Shown here piece after piece: positions 38,121 through 47,616 of a DNA stretch of 64,000 nt (position 1 is its first letter; every line of letters starts with the position of its first letter). The position numbers and the translations under genes were made by a program. Under the pieces are notes generated by a model, which saw nothing but the letters and a program-made list of their open reading frames with translations, was not told where the DNA came from and did no database searches. The stretch is from Rhizobium metallidurans. Lineage in GTDB: Bacteria > Pseudomonadota > Alphaproteobacteria > Rhizobiales > Rhizobiaceae. Location: assembly GCF_014196505.1 (NCBI RefSeq), contig NZ_JACIDW010000011.1, positions 62,001 to 126,000 of the forward strand, read 5' to 3'.

Positions 38121-39821
38121 TTACGTGCGCAGATCCTTGCGCAGGATCTTGCCGACCGGCGACTTCGGCAGTTCGGTGCGGAACTCGATGAAGCGCGGCC
38201 GCTTGTAGTTGGTAAGGTTGGCCACGCAATGCGCCTTCACATCCGCCTCGGTCAGGTCAGGATCCTTGCGCACCACGAAGAGTTTCACCGCCTCGCCGGA
38301 ATGCCCATCGGCCACGCCAACGGCGGCGGCTTCCAGGATGCCCGGGTGCATCGCCGCCACTTCCTCGATCTCGTTTGGATAGACGTTGAAGCCGGAGACG
38401 AGGATCATGTCCTTCTTGCGGTCGACGATCTTGGTGTAGCCGCGGGCATCCATGAAGCCCATGTCGCCGGTGCGGAAATAGCCGTCGGGGGTCATGGCGC
38501 GCGCCGTCTCTTCCGGCTTGTTCCAGTAACCGGCCATCACCTGCGGTCCGCGAATGCAGATCTCGCCAATCTCGCCGAGTGGCAGCGACGCGTCGTCCTC
38601 GTTGCGGATATCGAGATCGGTGGAGGAGATCGGCAGACCGATCGAGCCGGTGAATTCGGGCGAATCGAAGCGGTTGGCGGTGGCGACCGGCGATGTCTCG
38701 GAAAGACCGTATCCCTCGGTGATATGCGATCCCGTGATCGTCAGCCAGCGCTCCGCCACCGGCCGCTGCACGGCCATGCCGCCGCCGAGCGAAATCACCA
38801 GCGACGAGAAGTCGACCTTGGCGAAATCGGGATTGTTCATCAGCGCGTTGAACAGCGTGTTGAGCCCTGGGAAGACATGGACGTTGGATTTGGAGAATTC
38901 GCGCACCAGGGCAGGGATGTCGCGCGGATTGGCGACAAGAATGTTATGGGCGCCAAGCGACATGCCCATCAGCGAATTCACCGTCAGCGCGAAGATATGG
39001 TAGAGCGGCAGCGCGCAGAGGAAGTTCAGCACATCCGGCCGCTGGCGCTTCTCGAAGGCGGATTTCAGCCAGAGTTCCAGCTGCAGCTTGTTCGACAAGA
39101 GGTTCTTGTGCGTCAGCACGGCGCCCTTGGCGATCCCTGTCGTGCCGCCGGTATATTGCAGGAAGGCAATGTCGCTGCCGACAAGACCTGATGGCTTCAG
39201 CGTCGCGCCGTCACCCTCGCCAAGCACCTGCTTGAAAGTCTTGTGCCGTGGGATAGACCATGCGGGAACGAGCTTCTTCACCTTGCGGACGAGAAGATTG
39301 ACGATCAGCCCCTTGGCGCCGAGCATTTCGCCGAGCGAGGTCACCACCACATGGCGCACGTCGGTATGATCAAGCACCTGCTGAACGGTATGGGCGAAGT
39401 TCTCCAGAACGAAGATCGCCTTGGCGCCGGAATCGCGCAGCTGGTGTTCCAGTTCGCGCGGCGTATAGAGCGGGTTGACGTTCACCACCACAAGCCCGGC
39501 GCGCAGGATGCCATAGACGGCGATCGGGTTCTGCAGCACGTTCGGCATCATCACCGCGACGCGATCGCCCTTCTGCAGGCTGCTTGCCTGCAGCCATGCC
39601 GCGATCTTGCGAGTCTGGCTTTCCAGCTGGCGATAGGTGAGCGTTTTGCCCATGCTGGAAAAGGCGATGCGGTCGGCATAACGCACGCAGGATTCCTCAA
39701 GCAACTCCGCCAGTGATTCGTATTCCAGCGCCGGAAGCTCGGCCGGTACGATCGCCGGATAGGTGGCAAGCCACGGCTTATCGGGCCTTTCACCGCCAGG
39801 ATGGGCGGAAATGCTGTTCAT
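38121..39821 (-). CDS. fadD: long-chain fatty-acid-CoA ligase
   Basis: FadD activates long-chain fatty acids to acyl-CoA using ATP. From ATG 39821 (GGGAG site) it has 566 aa with the AMP-binding motif YTGGTTGIAKGA, GYGLSETSPVA, the hinge YFRTGDMGFMD and the C-terminal PKSPVGKILRK with catalytic lysine. In-frame codons up to 39890 lack a site. A perfect palindrome 126 bases upstream is likely its operator. Confidence 0.94.
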   Translation of the reverse strand: MNSISAHPGGERPDKPWLATYPAIVPAELPALEYESLAELLEESCVRYADRIAFSSMGKTLTYRQLESQTRKIAAWLQASSLQKGDRVAVMMPNVLQNPIAVYGILRAGLVVVNVNPLYTPRELEHQLRDSGAKAIFVLENFAHTVQQVLDHTDVRHVVVTSLGEMLGAKGLIVNLLVRKVKKLVPAWSIPRHKTFKQVLGEGDGATLKPSGLVGSDIAFLQYTGGTTGIAKGAVLTHKNLLSNKLQLELWLKSAFEKRQRPDVLNFLCALPLYHIFALTVNSLMGMSLGAHNILVANPRDIPALVREFSKSNVHVFPGLNTLFNALMNNPDFAKVDFSSLVISLGGGMAVQRPVAERWLTITGSHITEGYGLSETSPVATANRFDSPEFTGSIGLPISSTDLDIRNEDDASLPLGEIGEICIRGPQVMAGYWNKPEETARAMTPDGYFRTGDMGFMDARGYTKIVDRKKDMILVSGFNVYPNEIEEVAAMHPGILEAAAVGVADGHSGEAVKLFVVRKDPDLTEADVKAHCVANLTNYKRPRFIEFRTELPKSPVGKILRKDLRT

Positions 39822-39946
39822 CGTGTCTCTCTCCCTGTCGCTGCCGGCGGGGCGCCCGTCGAAACTACTGGATGATCCTCCATCCTCCAATACGGCAGCT
39901 TATGTCATTGCTCGAATGGTTCAAGCAACATGAAGCTACAATAACC

Positions 39947-39962
39947 TTGACGTAAACGTCAA
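39947..39962. promoter_or_regulatory. perfect palindromic operator upstream of fadD
   Basis: TTGACGT-AA-ACGTCAA is a 7-2-7 perfect palindrome. It resembles the operators of MerR-type LiuR-like regulators of branched-chain and fatty-acid degradation genes in proteobacteria. It lies between the divergent fadD and PRC-barrel genes. Confidence 0.6.
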
Positions 39963-40088
39963 TATTGCGACGCCCGCCAAAATTGCGGATCAAATTCGGG
40001 AACAACGGGCATCGGGCGACGTTTTCAATTCATACGCTTGGCGCAACGACAGCCAGGCACGAGGAACCAACCGAAAGGGAGTAGAGAC

Positions 40089-40481
40089 ATGCTGCAACAG
40101 GACAACGACAAGACCCTTCGCGACCCGAACGTCAAGGATACGCACACGCTGATCGCCAGCGACCGCGTGGAAGGGACCCGTGTCTACGGCGCCGATGGCA
40201 AGCACATCGGCTCGATCGAGCGCCTGATCCTCGGGAAGAGGGATGGCCGCGTCGCCTATGCGGTGCTGAGCTTCGGCGGCTTCATGGGCATCGGCCACGA
40301 TCACTATCCGCTGCCCTGGGAAAAGCTGTCCTACGATACGCAGCTGGATGGCTACCGCATCGACCTGACCAAGGAACAGATCGAAGGCGCGCCAAGCTAC
40401 GCGGATGATGACGACACCTGGTACAACGACAACGGCCGCCGCGTCTATGACTACTACGGCGTGCCGCCCTACTGGATGTAA
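40089..40481 (+). CDS. PRC-barrel domain protein
   Basis: The 130-aa protein (ATG 40089, AAGGGAG site) has one PRC-barrel domain: IASDRVEGTRVYGADGKHIG, IERLILGKRDGRVAYAVLSF and PLPWEKLSYDTQLDGYRID. The tail is rich in Asp and Tyr. Such small stand-alone PRC proteins are common in rhizobia, often stress-induced, with unknown partners. It is followed by a strong terminator. Confidence 0.88.
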   Translation: MLQQDNDKTLRDPNVKDTHTLIASDRVEGTRVYGADGKHIGSIERLILGKRDGRVAYAVLSFGGFMGIGHDHYPLPWEKLSYDTQLDGYRIDLTKEQIEGAPSYADDDDTWYNDNGRRVYDYYGVPPYWM

Positions 40482-40540
40482 GTCTCCCGCGAGGCCGGAA
40501 CGGAAGGGTCCCGCCGCGTGCGGGATCCACCGACGGCCAC

Positions 40541-40570
40541 AAAAACCTCCGGCGAAAGTCGGAGGTTTTT
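40541..40570. terminator. strong bidirectional terminator
   Basis: AAAAACCTCCG (40541-40551) pairs with CGGAGGTTTTT (40560-40570), loop GCGAAAGT. It can serve both the PRC-barrel gene and the leftward beta-mannosidase gene. Confidence 0.9.
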
Positions 40571-40592
40571 GCATGAATTGCGCCGGTCTATC

Positions 40593-43055
40593 TCAAGCCG
40601 CTGAAACGAGATCGTTGGCCGAACGCAGCACCGTCCCCACCACGATATCGGCCACACCGATCGCCGCCGGCGTATCCACCTCGAACACATGCGTCTCGCC
40701 CGGTAGAAGCGTGATCAGCATCGTATCCACCACCGCATCCGGATCGAGACGGTCGGCCATCAGGCAGAGATCCTTCAGCAGGCTTACGGCGGTCACCGCG
40801 ACCGCGTAACCGCCCTCCCGCTTGCTGACCTCGATCCTCATCTCCGGCTTCGGCAGCTTGAGGTCGATATCCTCGACGAAATAGTGAAACGCCCGCCGGT
40901 CCAGCATATCGACGACGACCATTTCATTGCCGGGATCGTCGGCGGTCGCGATATCCTGAGGCAGCGTGAATGCCTTCGCCTCGAACCGGTCGCAGAGCAG
41001 CCGCCAGAATTCGAACTCGGCCAGAACAGTTCCATCGAGCCGCAGCCGCTTGCCCGATATCTTCGCCCGCCAGAACAGCGTCCGCTCGTTGACGGCAACG
41101 GCGGCGAGCCCGCCTTCGCGCGGCTGGATCGTCAGAAGCCTGGGATCGAAAGCCTGCCGCATGGCATACCACAGCGGCTTGCGTCGGCCTGCCGAATCCA
41201 GTGCCGCCCAGGACGTCACCGGCCAGCAGTCGTTGAACTGCCAGACGACCGCACCCTTGCAGATATCGCGATGCGAGCGCATGTGCTCGACCGCGAAGCG
41301 GATGGCGCGCGCCTGGTTCAGCTGCGTTGCGAAGTGCCAGTCGTCCATCGTCCGTGGCTCGGGCAGATGGCCGGCCAACCCACGGATCAGTTTGTCGTTG
41401 CCCTGCGTCGCCTTCTGGTGATGGAAGACGCCGTTGGAGACGGGCGTCAGCGGCGCGTCGTGCACGCTTTCTTCCAGTGTCGCCCAGTTGGGCGGTGCCT
41501 GCCAGCCGAATTCGGAGCAGAAGCGCGGGATATAGTTGCGGTAGATCTCGTAGCCCACGTCGTTCCACACATCCCAGATGTGCTTGCACCCATGCGCATC
41601 CGCGTTCGGCTCGATCTCCATCGTGCCGGAATAGGGGCTGCCGGGATAGTAGGGTCGGTCGGGATCGAGCTCGGCGCAGAGCCTCGGCAGGATATCGAGA
41701 TAGTAGCCGAGCCCCCAGCTCTCGCCGTCCTTGATGATCGGCCGCCAGCCCCACTCGTCGAAGCCCCAGATATTCTCGTTGTTGCCGTTCCAGACGATCA
41801 GGGACGGATGCGGCATCAGCCGCGCGACGTTGTCGCGCACCTCCGCCTCGACCTCGCCACGAAGCGGCTCCTCCTCGGGATAGGAAGCGCAGGCAAACAG
41901 GAAATCCTGCCACACCAGCATGCCCACGCGGTCGCATTCCTCGTAGAATTCGTCCCGCTCGAAGATGCCGCCGCCCCATACCCGCAACAGGTTGATGTTG
42001 GCGGCCTTCGCCTCGTCGATCCGCGAGGCATAGCGCTCGGCCGTGACCCGCGAGGGGAAGCAATCGTCGGGGATCCAGTTGGCGCCGCAGACAAACAGCG
42101 GCACGTCGTTGATCACGAAGGTAAAGGCCGAGCCATGCGCGTCCGGGGAGGTGTCGAGCCGCACCGATCGGAAGCCGATCTGCTTCACATAGTCGTCGAG
42201 CAGTTCATCGCTCTTGCCATCGAGCAGTTCGACCCGCAGCGGATAAAGCGGCTGCGCGCCGAGATGATGCGGCCACCAGATTTGCGGCGAGGGCACGCGC
42301 ACCTGAAAACTGACCTCGTCGCTTCCGGCCGCGACGATCTCGCTATGCATGACGCCGCCGATGCTCGCCGTGATGCGGCAGTCGCCGGCGTCGCCGGCGT
42401 CGCCAGCGCGCGCGATCCTTGCCCGCACCGTCACCAGCCCGTCTCCACCGGCAAGCGTCGCCGAAACCAGCGTTTCGGCAAGCCGCGCCTTAGCCCAGCG
42501 CTCCAGCCGCACCGGCTTCCAGATCCCCGCCGTCACCAGCGTCGGCCCCCAGTCCCAGCCGAAATTGCAGGCCATCTTGCGCATCAGGTTGCCGGGGCCG
42601 GGATAGTTGTTCGGTCGGTAGCCATAATGCGCTTCCATCTCCCCGCCGTAGGCGTACGCCGAGCGGAAGGTCACGACCAGCTCGTTGCCCTCGGCCTTCA
42701 GGCGATCGGAGACGTCGAAGCGGTAGGTCCGGTGCATGTTGAACGTCTGGCCGATCTCTTCGCCATTGAGCGAGATCGTCGCCACCGTATCCAGCCCGTC
42801 GAAGACAAGCTCCTGCACGAGATCGGCATCGGGCGATGCGTCGAAGCCGCAATGATAGGTCCAGTCCTCGCGGCCGATCCAGTCATTGGTGATCTCGTTG
42901 ACATCGACATAGGGGTCGGGGATCAACCTGCTCGCCAGAAGGTCAAGATGCACGCATCCGGGCACATGCGCCGGCACCGCTTTCGGCAGATCAGGCTTTC
43001 CTGCAACGTTGCAGTTGAGGGTCCAGCCGGTATGCAGGTCTGTCTTTGATATCAT
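40593..43055 (-). CDS. glycoside hydrolase family 2 beta-mannosidase
   Basis: The 820-aa protein has the GH2 layout: N-terminal sugar-binding jelly roll (LVFDGLDTVATISLNGEEIG, PNNYPGPGNLMRKMACNFGWD), immunoglobulin-like domain, a TIM barrel with acid/base motif VWNGNNENIWGF near residue 430, and C-terminal domains. There is no signal peptide, so it acts in the cytosol on imported mannosides. A 9-bp unit repeated in frame gives GDAGDAGD near residues 216-223. It is the last gene of a leftward run with the glyoxalase gene 9 bases upstream. Confidence 0.9.
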   Translation of the reverse strand: MISKTDLHTGWTLNCNVAGKPDLPKAVPAHVPGCVHLDLLASRLIPDPYVDVNEITNDWIGREDWTYHCGFDASPDADLVQELVFDGLDTVATISLNGEEIGQTFNMHRTYRFDVSDRLKAEGNELVVTFRSAYAYGGEMEAHYGYRPNNYPGPGNLMRKMACNFGWDWGPTLVTAGIWKPVRLERWAKARLAETLVSATLAGGDGLVTVRARIARAGDAGDAGDCRITASIGGVMHSEIVAAGSDEVSFQVRVPSPQIWWPHHLGAQPLYPLRVELLDGKSDELLDDYVKQIGFRSVRLDTSPDAHGSAFTFVINDVPLFVCGANWIPDDCFPSRVTAERYASRIDEAKAANINLLRVWGGGIFERDEFYEECDRVGMLVWQDFLFACASYPEEEPLRGEVEAEVRDNVARLMPHPSLIVWNGNNENIWGFDEWGWRPIIKDGESWGLGYYLDILPRLCAELDPDRPYYPGSPYSGTMEIEPNADAHGCKHIWDVWNDVGYEIYRNYIPRFCSEFGWQAPPNWATLEESVHDAPLTPVSNGVFHHQKATQGNDKLIRGLAGHLPEPRTMDDWHFATQLNQARAIRFAVEHMRSHRDICKGAVVWQFNDCWPVTSWAALDSAGRRKPLWYAMRQAFDPRLLTIQPREGGLAAVAVNERTLFWRAKISGKRLRLDGTVLAEFEFWRLLCDRFEAKAFTLPQDIATADDPGNEMVVVDMLDRRAFHYFVEDIDLKLPKPEMRIEVSKREGGYAVAVTAVSLLKDLCLMADRLDPDAVVDTMLITLLPGETHVFEVDTPAAIGVADIVVGTVLRSANDLVSAA

Positions 43056-43064
43056 CGGGGTCTC

Positions 43065-43460
43065 TTAGAGATAGCGGCCGTGGCGCTGCAGGACTTCGAT
43101 CTTGTAGCCGTCGGGATCGGTGATGAAGAAGAACAGGGCAAGCAGCTTGCCGTCGCGGTTGAGTTCCGTGAGCTTGCCGGGATTGAGCCCGGCTTCCGTC
43201 AGCCGCTTGTGCTCCACGGCGACCTCGTCGACCGACACCGCCAGATGCCCGTAGCCGTCGCCGAGATTATAGGGTTCAACGCGGCCCTTGTTGACGGTCA
43301 GTTCAAGCTCGAAGCCGGTCTCGCTGTTGCTGAGATAGATCAGCGTGAAGGTGTCGAAGTCGATGCGGTCGGCGACCTCGAGCCCGAAGACCTTGCCGTA
43401 GAATTCGACCGAGCGCGCTTCGTCGAGAACGCGGATCATCGAGTGAATCATCTTGGCCAA
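43065..43460 (-). CDS. gloA: lactoylglutathione lyase-like VOC protein (glyoxalase I)
   Basis: The product MAKMIHSMIRVLDEARSVEF and following has the VOC fold with metal ligands His (HSMIRV), Glu (FELELT), His (YGHLAVSV) and Glu (YKIEVLQR), as in glyoxalase I, which detoxifies methylglyoxal-glutathione adducts. A TTG at 43460 with GGAGG five bases upstream gives 131 aa; ATG 43472 (no site) and ATG 43451 are alternatives. Confidence 0.85.
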   Translation of the reverse strand: MAKMIHSMIRVLDEARSVEFYGKVFGLEVADRIDFDTFTLIYLSNSETGFELELTVNKGRVEPYNLGDGYGHLAVSVDEVAVEHKRLTEAGLNPGKLTELNRDGKLLALFFFITDPDGYKIEVLQRHGRYL

Positions 43461-43505
43461 GGCTGCCTCCATCGTGCGTATCAGGCCGCTTCGGTAGCTG
43501 CTGCC

Positions 43506-44255
43506 TTAGGCGGTGTGCAAGCCCATTCTTCGCGTCATCGCGCTTTCCGCCAGTCCCACCGCGTCATAGATCAGGAGCGCCATCAGCCCGACGATCAGGC
43601 CGCCCTGCAGGATGAAGGCGGTGTTATCCGATATCAGCCCGGCGATGATCACTTCCCCAAGCCCCTTGGCCGCCACCGTCGAGCCGATCGTCGCCGTTCC
43701 GATATTGATCACGGTCGCCACCTTCACGCCCTCGATGATCAGCGGCAGCGCCAGGGGGAGCTCCACCTGGAACAGCCGCTGCGTCGGGTTCATGCCCATG
43801 CCGTCGGCGGCATCGAGCACGGCGGGAGACACCTGGCGCAGGCCGGAAATGGTGTTCTCGAAGATCGGCAGCAGCCCGTAGAGAAACAGCGCTACCAGCG
43901 TCGGCCCGGCGCCGAAGCCCATGGCCGGCACAGCCAGCGCCAGCACCGCGACCGGCGGAAAGGTCTGTCCGGCATTGGCGATGGCGCGCGACAGCGGCAG
44001 GAAATCGGCGCCGCTCCGCCGCGTCACGAAAACGCCGCCCAGAATGGCGACCACGGCGCTCCCGACAATCGAGATCAGCACCAATTGCAGATGCCCGAGC
44101 GCCAGAAGCGGTAGGCTGCTTTGCGTGTAGACGGCGGGCGCGTCGTTCTTGGTGAGCGGCGTCAGCAGGAAGGACAGCCACTCCGTCCGGAACAACAGGA
44201 TCAGGAGCAGCGCCAAGGCCGCGACGCGAAAGAGATTGGCGGTCAGCAGCTTCAT
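43506..44255 (-). CDS. yehW: osmoprotectant-type ABC transporter permease (YehW-like)
   Basis: The 249-aa permease has six hydrophobic segments and the BPD_transp_1 loop region DAADGMGMNPTQRLFQVELP. Gene order and sizes (302, 388, 314 and 249 aa) match osmF-yehY-yehX-yehW of E. coli, a QAT-type importer for glycine betaine-like compounds. Its start overlaps the ATPase stop by four bases. Confidence 0.85.
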   Translation of the reverse strand: MKLLTANLFRVAALALLLILLFRTEWLSFLLTPLTKNDAPAVYTQSSLPLLALGHLQLVLISIVGSAVVAILGGVFVTRRSGADFLPLSRAIANAGQTFPPVAVLALAVPAMGFGAGPTLVALFLYGLLPIFENTISGLRQVSPAVLDAADGMGMNPTQRLFQVELPLALPLIIEGVKVATVINIGTATIGSTVAAKGLGEVIIAGLISDNTAFILQGGLIVGLMALLIYDAVGLAESAMTRRMGLHTA

Positions 44256-45196
44256 TCCTTGCGGCCCAGCTCCAGCAGGTGCGACATCGAGATCGAGCCG
44301 ATGGCCGCCTTCTTCTCGTTTTCGACGGCCGCCTCGTCGATCCCCTGCCAGATCATCTCAGCCAGCGCGTCGCGCAGGCTGAGCGATTGCGGCAGGCCGT
44401 GGTCGAGCCCGGCCTTGGCGGGCGCCATGCCCGATGTCAGCGGCAGCAGCGACATGCGCTTCAGCGCCCGGTCCGTCGTTCCGGTCAGCTGCTGCACGAA
44501 GGGGTCGGCGGGTTCGGTAATGATCTTCTCCGGCGTCGAATATTGCAGCAGCCCGCCACCGCGCATCACCGCGATCCGGTTGCCGAGGTGGAAGGCCTCG
44601 TCCATGTCGTGGGTGACGAGAATGATCGTCGTCCCGAACTGCTTCTGGATCGCCAGAAGGTCGTCCTGCGCCTTGCCGCGAATGACGGGATCGAGCGCGC
44701 CGAAGGGTTCGTCCATGATCAGCACCTCCGGCCCCGCCGCCAGCGCCCGCGCGACGCCGACGCGCTGCTGCTCGCCTCCGGAAAGCTGATGCGGATATTT
44801 CCTGGCGAAGGATTTGGGCTCGAGATTGAATAGGCCGAGCAGTTCGTCGACGCGCGCATCGATCCTGCCACGCTCCCAGCCGAGCAGCTGCGGCACCGTC
44901 GCGATGTTCTGCGCCACCGTGCGGTGTGGAAAGAGGCCGTTGCCCTGGATCACGTAGCCGATATTGCGACGCAGTTCCGTCTCCGGCACATCGGCCACGT
45001 TGCGCCCGCCGACGCGGATTTCGCCCGAGGTCATCGGCACCAGCCGGTTGATCATCCGGATCAGCGTCGACTTGCCGGAGCCCGAGGTGCCGACGATGAC
45101 GGTGATCTCGCCCTTCTCGACCGCCATCGACACGTTGTCGACCACGGTCGTATCGCCGTAGCGCTTGGTGACGTTGCGGATGTCGATCATGCTCAT
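44252..45196 (-). CDS. yehX: osmoprotectant-type ABC transporter ATPase (YehX-like)
   Basis: From ATG 45196 the product has 314 aa: Walker A GTSGSGKST (36-44), signature LSGGEQQRVGVARA, Walker B VLIMDEPFGALD, and a C-terminal extension after the ABC domain that could be regulatory. The frame stays open far upstream, but that part is an out-of-frame shadow of the permease gene. Both gene ends overlap their neighbours by four bases. Confidence 0.92.
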   Translation of the reverse strand: MSMIDIRNVTKRYGDTTVVDNVSMAVEKGEITVIVGTSGSGKSTLIRMINRLVPMTSGEIRVGGRNVADVPETELRRNIGYVIQGNGLFPHRTVAQNIATVPQLLGWERGRIDARVDELLGLFNLEPKSFARKYPHQLSGGEQQRVGVARALAAGPEVLIMDEPFGALDPVIRGKAQDDLLAIQKQFGTTIILVTHDMDEAFHLGNRIAVMRGGGLLQYSTPEKIITEPADPFVQQLTGTTDRALKRMSLLPLTSGMAPAKAGLDHGLPQSLSLRDALAEMIWQGIDEAAVENEKKAAIGSISMSHLLELGRKE

Positions 45197-46359
45197 GCGG
45201 CAGGTCCCCGTATGCTGTCGGCGACCGCATCGAGAATGACGGCCGAGGAAAAGGCGAAGATGACGGTCGGCACGGCGCCGAGGAGAACGAGGTCCATGGC
45301 CGTCTGGCCAAGCCCCTGGAAGATGAAGACGCCGAACCCGCCACCGCCGATCAGCGCGGCCACCGTTACCAGCCCGATCGCCTGCACCAGCACGATGCGG
45401 ATACCGGTGAGGATGACGGGCAGCGCCAGCGGCAAATCGATGCCGGTGAGGATCTGGCGCCGCGTCAGCCCCATGCCGGCGGCTGCGTCGCGCACGGCAG
45501 GATCGACGCCCTCGAGACCGACCACCGTGTTGGCCACGATCGGCAGCAGCGAGTAGAGCACCAGCGCGATCAACGCGGGGGCCGCGCCGATGCCGCTGAT
45601 CCCGATCGCGGCAGCCAGCGGAACTTGCGCCGCGAGATAGCCGAGCGGCAGCATCAGCAGGCCGAAGAGCGCGAGGCTCGGGATCGTCTGGATCAGGCTC
45701 AACCCCTGCAAGAGCGCCGCGCGAAGCCTGGGCACCCAGAAACAGGCGATGCCGAGCGGCAGGCCGATCAAGACCGAGATCGCCAGCGACCCGAAGGCCA
45801 GCTGCACATGCGTCCACGCCTCGGCCCAGAACTGGTCGCCGCGATTGGCGAATTCGCGCATGATCGAGAGACTGTCGAGCAGCCCCGACCAGAGAAAAAC
45901 ACCGAGCAGACAGGCGTAGGCGATGAGCGCCGCGACCCGCATCCATGGGCGCAGCCGCACCTTTACCAGCGCATCCGATATGATCAGCGCCGTCACCGCG
46001 AGCAGCACCCAGAACCCACCGCCCGGCGTCATGCGCGCCGCCGTGCTGCCTTCCGGCGTAAACGACGTCGCCACGAAGCCGATCGCAGCCAGCAATGCCG
46101 CCAGGCAGAGCGTCGAGATCGCAAGCCGCGCATAGGCGTTTTCGAGAAACAGCACCGCGCCGGCCGAGAGAACGAGGAGCAGTGTGAGGATTAGGACGGC
46201 GGGCTGGTCCAGAAGCTGCATCAGCAGCATCGGCTTGCCCGATGCGATCCGGTTCGCCTTCACGTAGATGAATGGCAGCAATCCCGCCGCAACGACGCCT
46301 GCCGCCACGAGAACGACGCCGAGCCGGTCCAGTCTGCGGACCGCTAAGGTTTCTTCCAT
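45193..46359 (-). CDS. yehY: osmoprotectant-type ABC transporter permease, long form (YehY-like)
   Basis: The 388-aa protein has an N-terminal extension with several extra membrane helices (residues about 10-170), then the permease core with DAAAGMGLTRRQILTGIDLP. This long form is characteristic of YehY (about 385 aa). ATG 46359 is preferred; an in-frame upstream codon at 46383 lies close to the SBP gene end. It overlaps the ATPase gene by four bases. Confidence 0.88.
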   Translation of the reverse strand: MEETLAVRRLDRLGVVLVAAGVVAAGLLPFIYVKANRIASGKPMLLMQLLDQPAVLILTLLLVLSAGAVLFLENAYARLAISTLCLAALLAAIGFVATSFTPEGSTAARMTPGGGFWVLLAVTALIISDALVKVRLRPWMRVAALIAYACLLGVFLWSGLLDSLSIMREFANRGDQFWAEAWTHVQLAFGSLAISVLIGLPLGIACFWVPRLRAALLQGLSLIQTIPSLALFGLLMLPLGYLAAQVPLAAAIGISGIGAAPALIALVLYSLLPIVANTVVGLEGVDPAVRDAAAGMGLTRRQILTGIDLPLALPVILTGIRIVLVQAIGLVTVAALIGGGGFGVFIFQGLGQTAMDLVLLGAVPTVIFAFSSAVILDAVADSIRGPAA

Positions 46360-46423
46360 CGATCCATCCCAGCCTGGAAGCAAAACGGCTCCGCACCCAT
46401 GGCTGGATACGGAGCGTCGGCGA

Positions 46424-47332
46424 TTACTTCAGGAAGCCTTTTTCCTTCAGGTAGGCCTCGGCAACGCTCTTCGCCGGCTCGCCATCGACCTGGATCTTGC
46501 CGTTCAGCTTGCGCAGCTCGTCGGCCGTCAGGCTCTTGAAGATCGGCGCCAGGATTTCTTCTATCTTCGGGTTGGCCTTCAGGACCTCCTCGCGGATGAT
46601 CGGCGTCGGCGCATAGACCTGCTGCACGCTCTTGTCGTCTTCGAGAACGGTGAGCTCGGCGGCCTCGATCGCGCCGTCAGTGCCGTAGACCATGGCGGAA
46701 TTGGCGCCGTTCGTCTGGTCGGCGGCGGCCTTGATCGTCGCGGCGGTATCACCGCCCGAGAGCACGATTTCCTGCTCCGGCTTCAGTGTGAAGCCATATG
46801 TCGTCTGGAACGCCGGCAGCGCGCCGGCGGTGTTGACGAACTCGGCCGAGGCCACCAGCTTGGCCTCGCCGCCACCGGCAACCCACTTGCCGAAATCGGA
46901 CATGCTCTTCAGCTTGTTTTTCCCGGCAACATCGTTGCGCACGGCGATCGCCCATGTGTTGTTGGCGGGCGAGGGCGTCAGCCAGACGATCTTGTTGGCG
47001 TCGTAATCCAGCTTCTTGGCCATGTCGTAGCCCTGCTGGATGTTCTTCCAGGCGGCATCGTCGGGCTTGTTGAAGAAGAAGCCGGCATTGCCGGTGTATT
47101 CGGGATAGATGTCGATCTCGCCAGCGGTGATCGCCTTGCGCACCACGGGCGTGGCGCCGAGCGCGATGCGGTCCTTCGTCTTGATGCCATTGGCGTTGAG
47201 CGCCAGCGCGATCACGTTGCCGAGCAGCGTGCCCTCCGTGTCGATCTTCGAAGACACCACGACATCCGCCGCCTGCACCGCACCTGCAGTCAGTGCGCAG
47301 AGCGATACCGCAAGGGCTATTCTTTTCAGCAT
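46424..47332 (-). CDS. osmF: osmoprotectant-type ABC transporter substrate-binding protein (OsmF-like)
   Basis: The 302-aa protein (ATG 47332; 47338 is a close alternative) has a signal peptide (RIALAVSLCALTAGAVQAAD) and the OpuAC-type binding fold: SSKIDTEGTLLGNVIALAL, EIDIYPEYTGNAGFFF, WLTPSPANNTWAIAV. It is the first gene of the four-gene operon. A weak hairpin (CGCTCCG/CGGAGCG, about 46389-46417) behind it could limit read-through into the permease genes. The 284 bases upstream hold only its promoter region. Confidence 0.9.
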   Translation of the reverse strand: MLKRIALAVSLCALTAGAVQAADVVVSSKIDTEGTLLGNVIALALNANGIKTKDRIALGATPVVRKAITAGEIDIYPEYTGNAGFFFNKPDDAAWKNIQQGYDMAKKLDYDANKIVWLTPSPANNTWAIAVRNDVAGKNKLKSMSDFGKWVAGGGEAKLVASAEFVNTAGALPAFQTTYGFTLKPEQEIVLSGGDTAATIKAAADQTNGANSAMVYGTDGAIEAAELTVLEDDKSVQQVYAPTPIIREEVLKANPKIEEILAPIFKSLTADELRKLNGKIQVDGEPAKSVAEAYLKEKGFLK

Positions 47333-47616
47333 GACCATCCCCTTATTCCTTGAAAGCGCGGCAAGCCTTGGCGCAAGGCGAACCGCTACAGACTCCCCGG
47401 CGAAGACAGCTGGCTGTCGGCGACCGATCCAATGTTTAACTGACATAGTGTGTACGATTGAAAAATCGATGCGATTGCGAAAATACTGTTCACGATAATG
47501 TCCAATCGATCGATGGTTGCTGTCTTCAGGTCTCCGCTCGCAAATCCAACTCTGCGATGCTAACCGGAAGATCAGGCTTAGGCTTGGACGATCATGAGGG
47601 TACGAGGGAGGAAAGC

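Noticed and set aside
44252..46396. Possible 714-aa fusion of permease and ATPase
   Set aside because: The frame upstream of 45196 overlaps the permease gene in another phase; the real ATPase starts at 45196 with a 4-base overlap.
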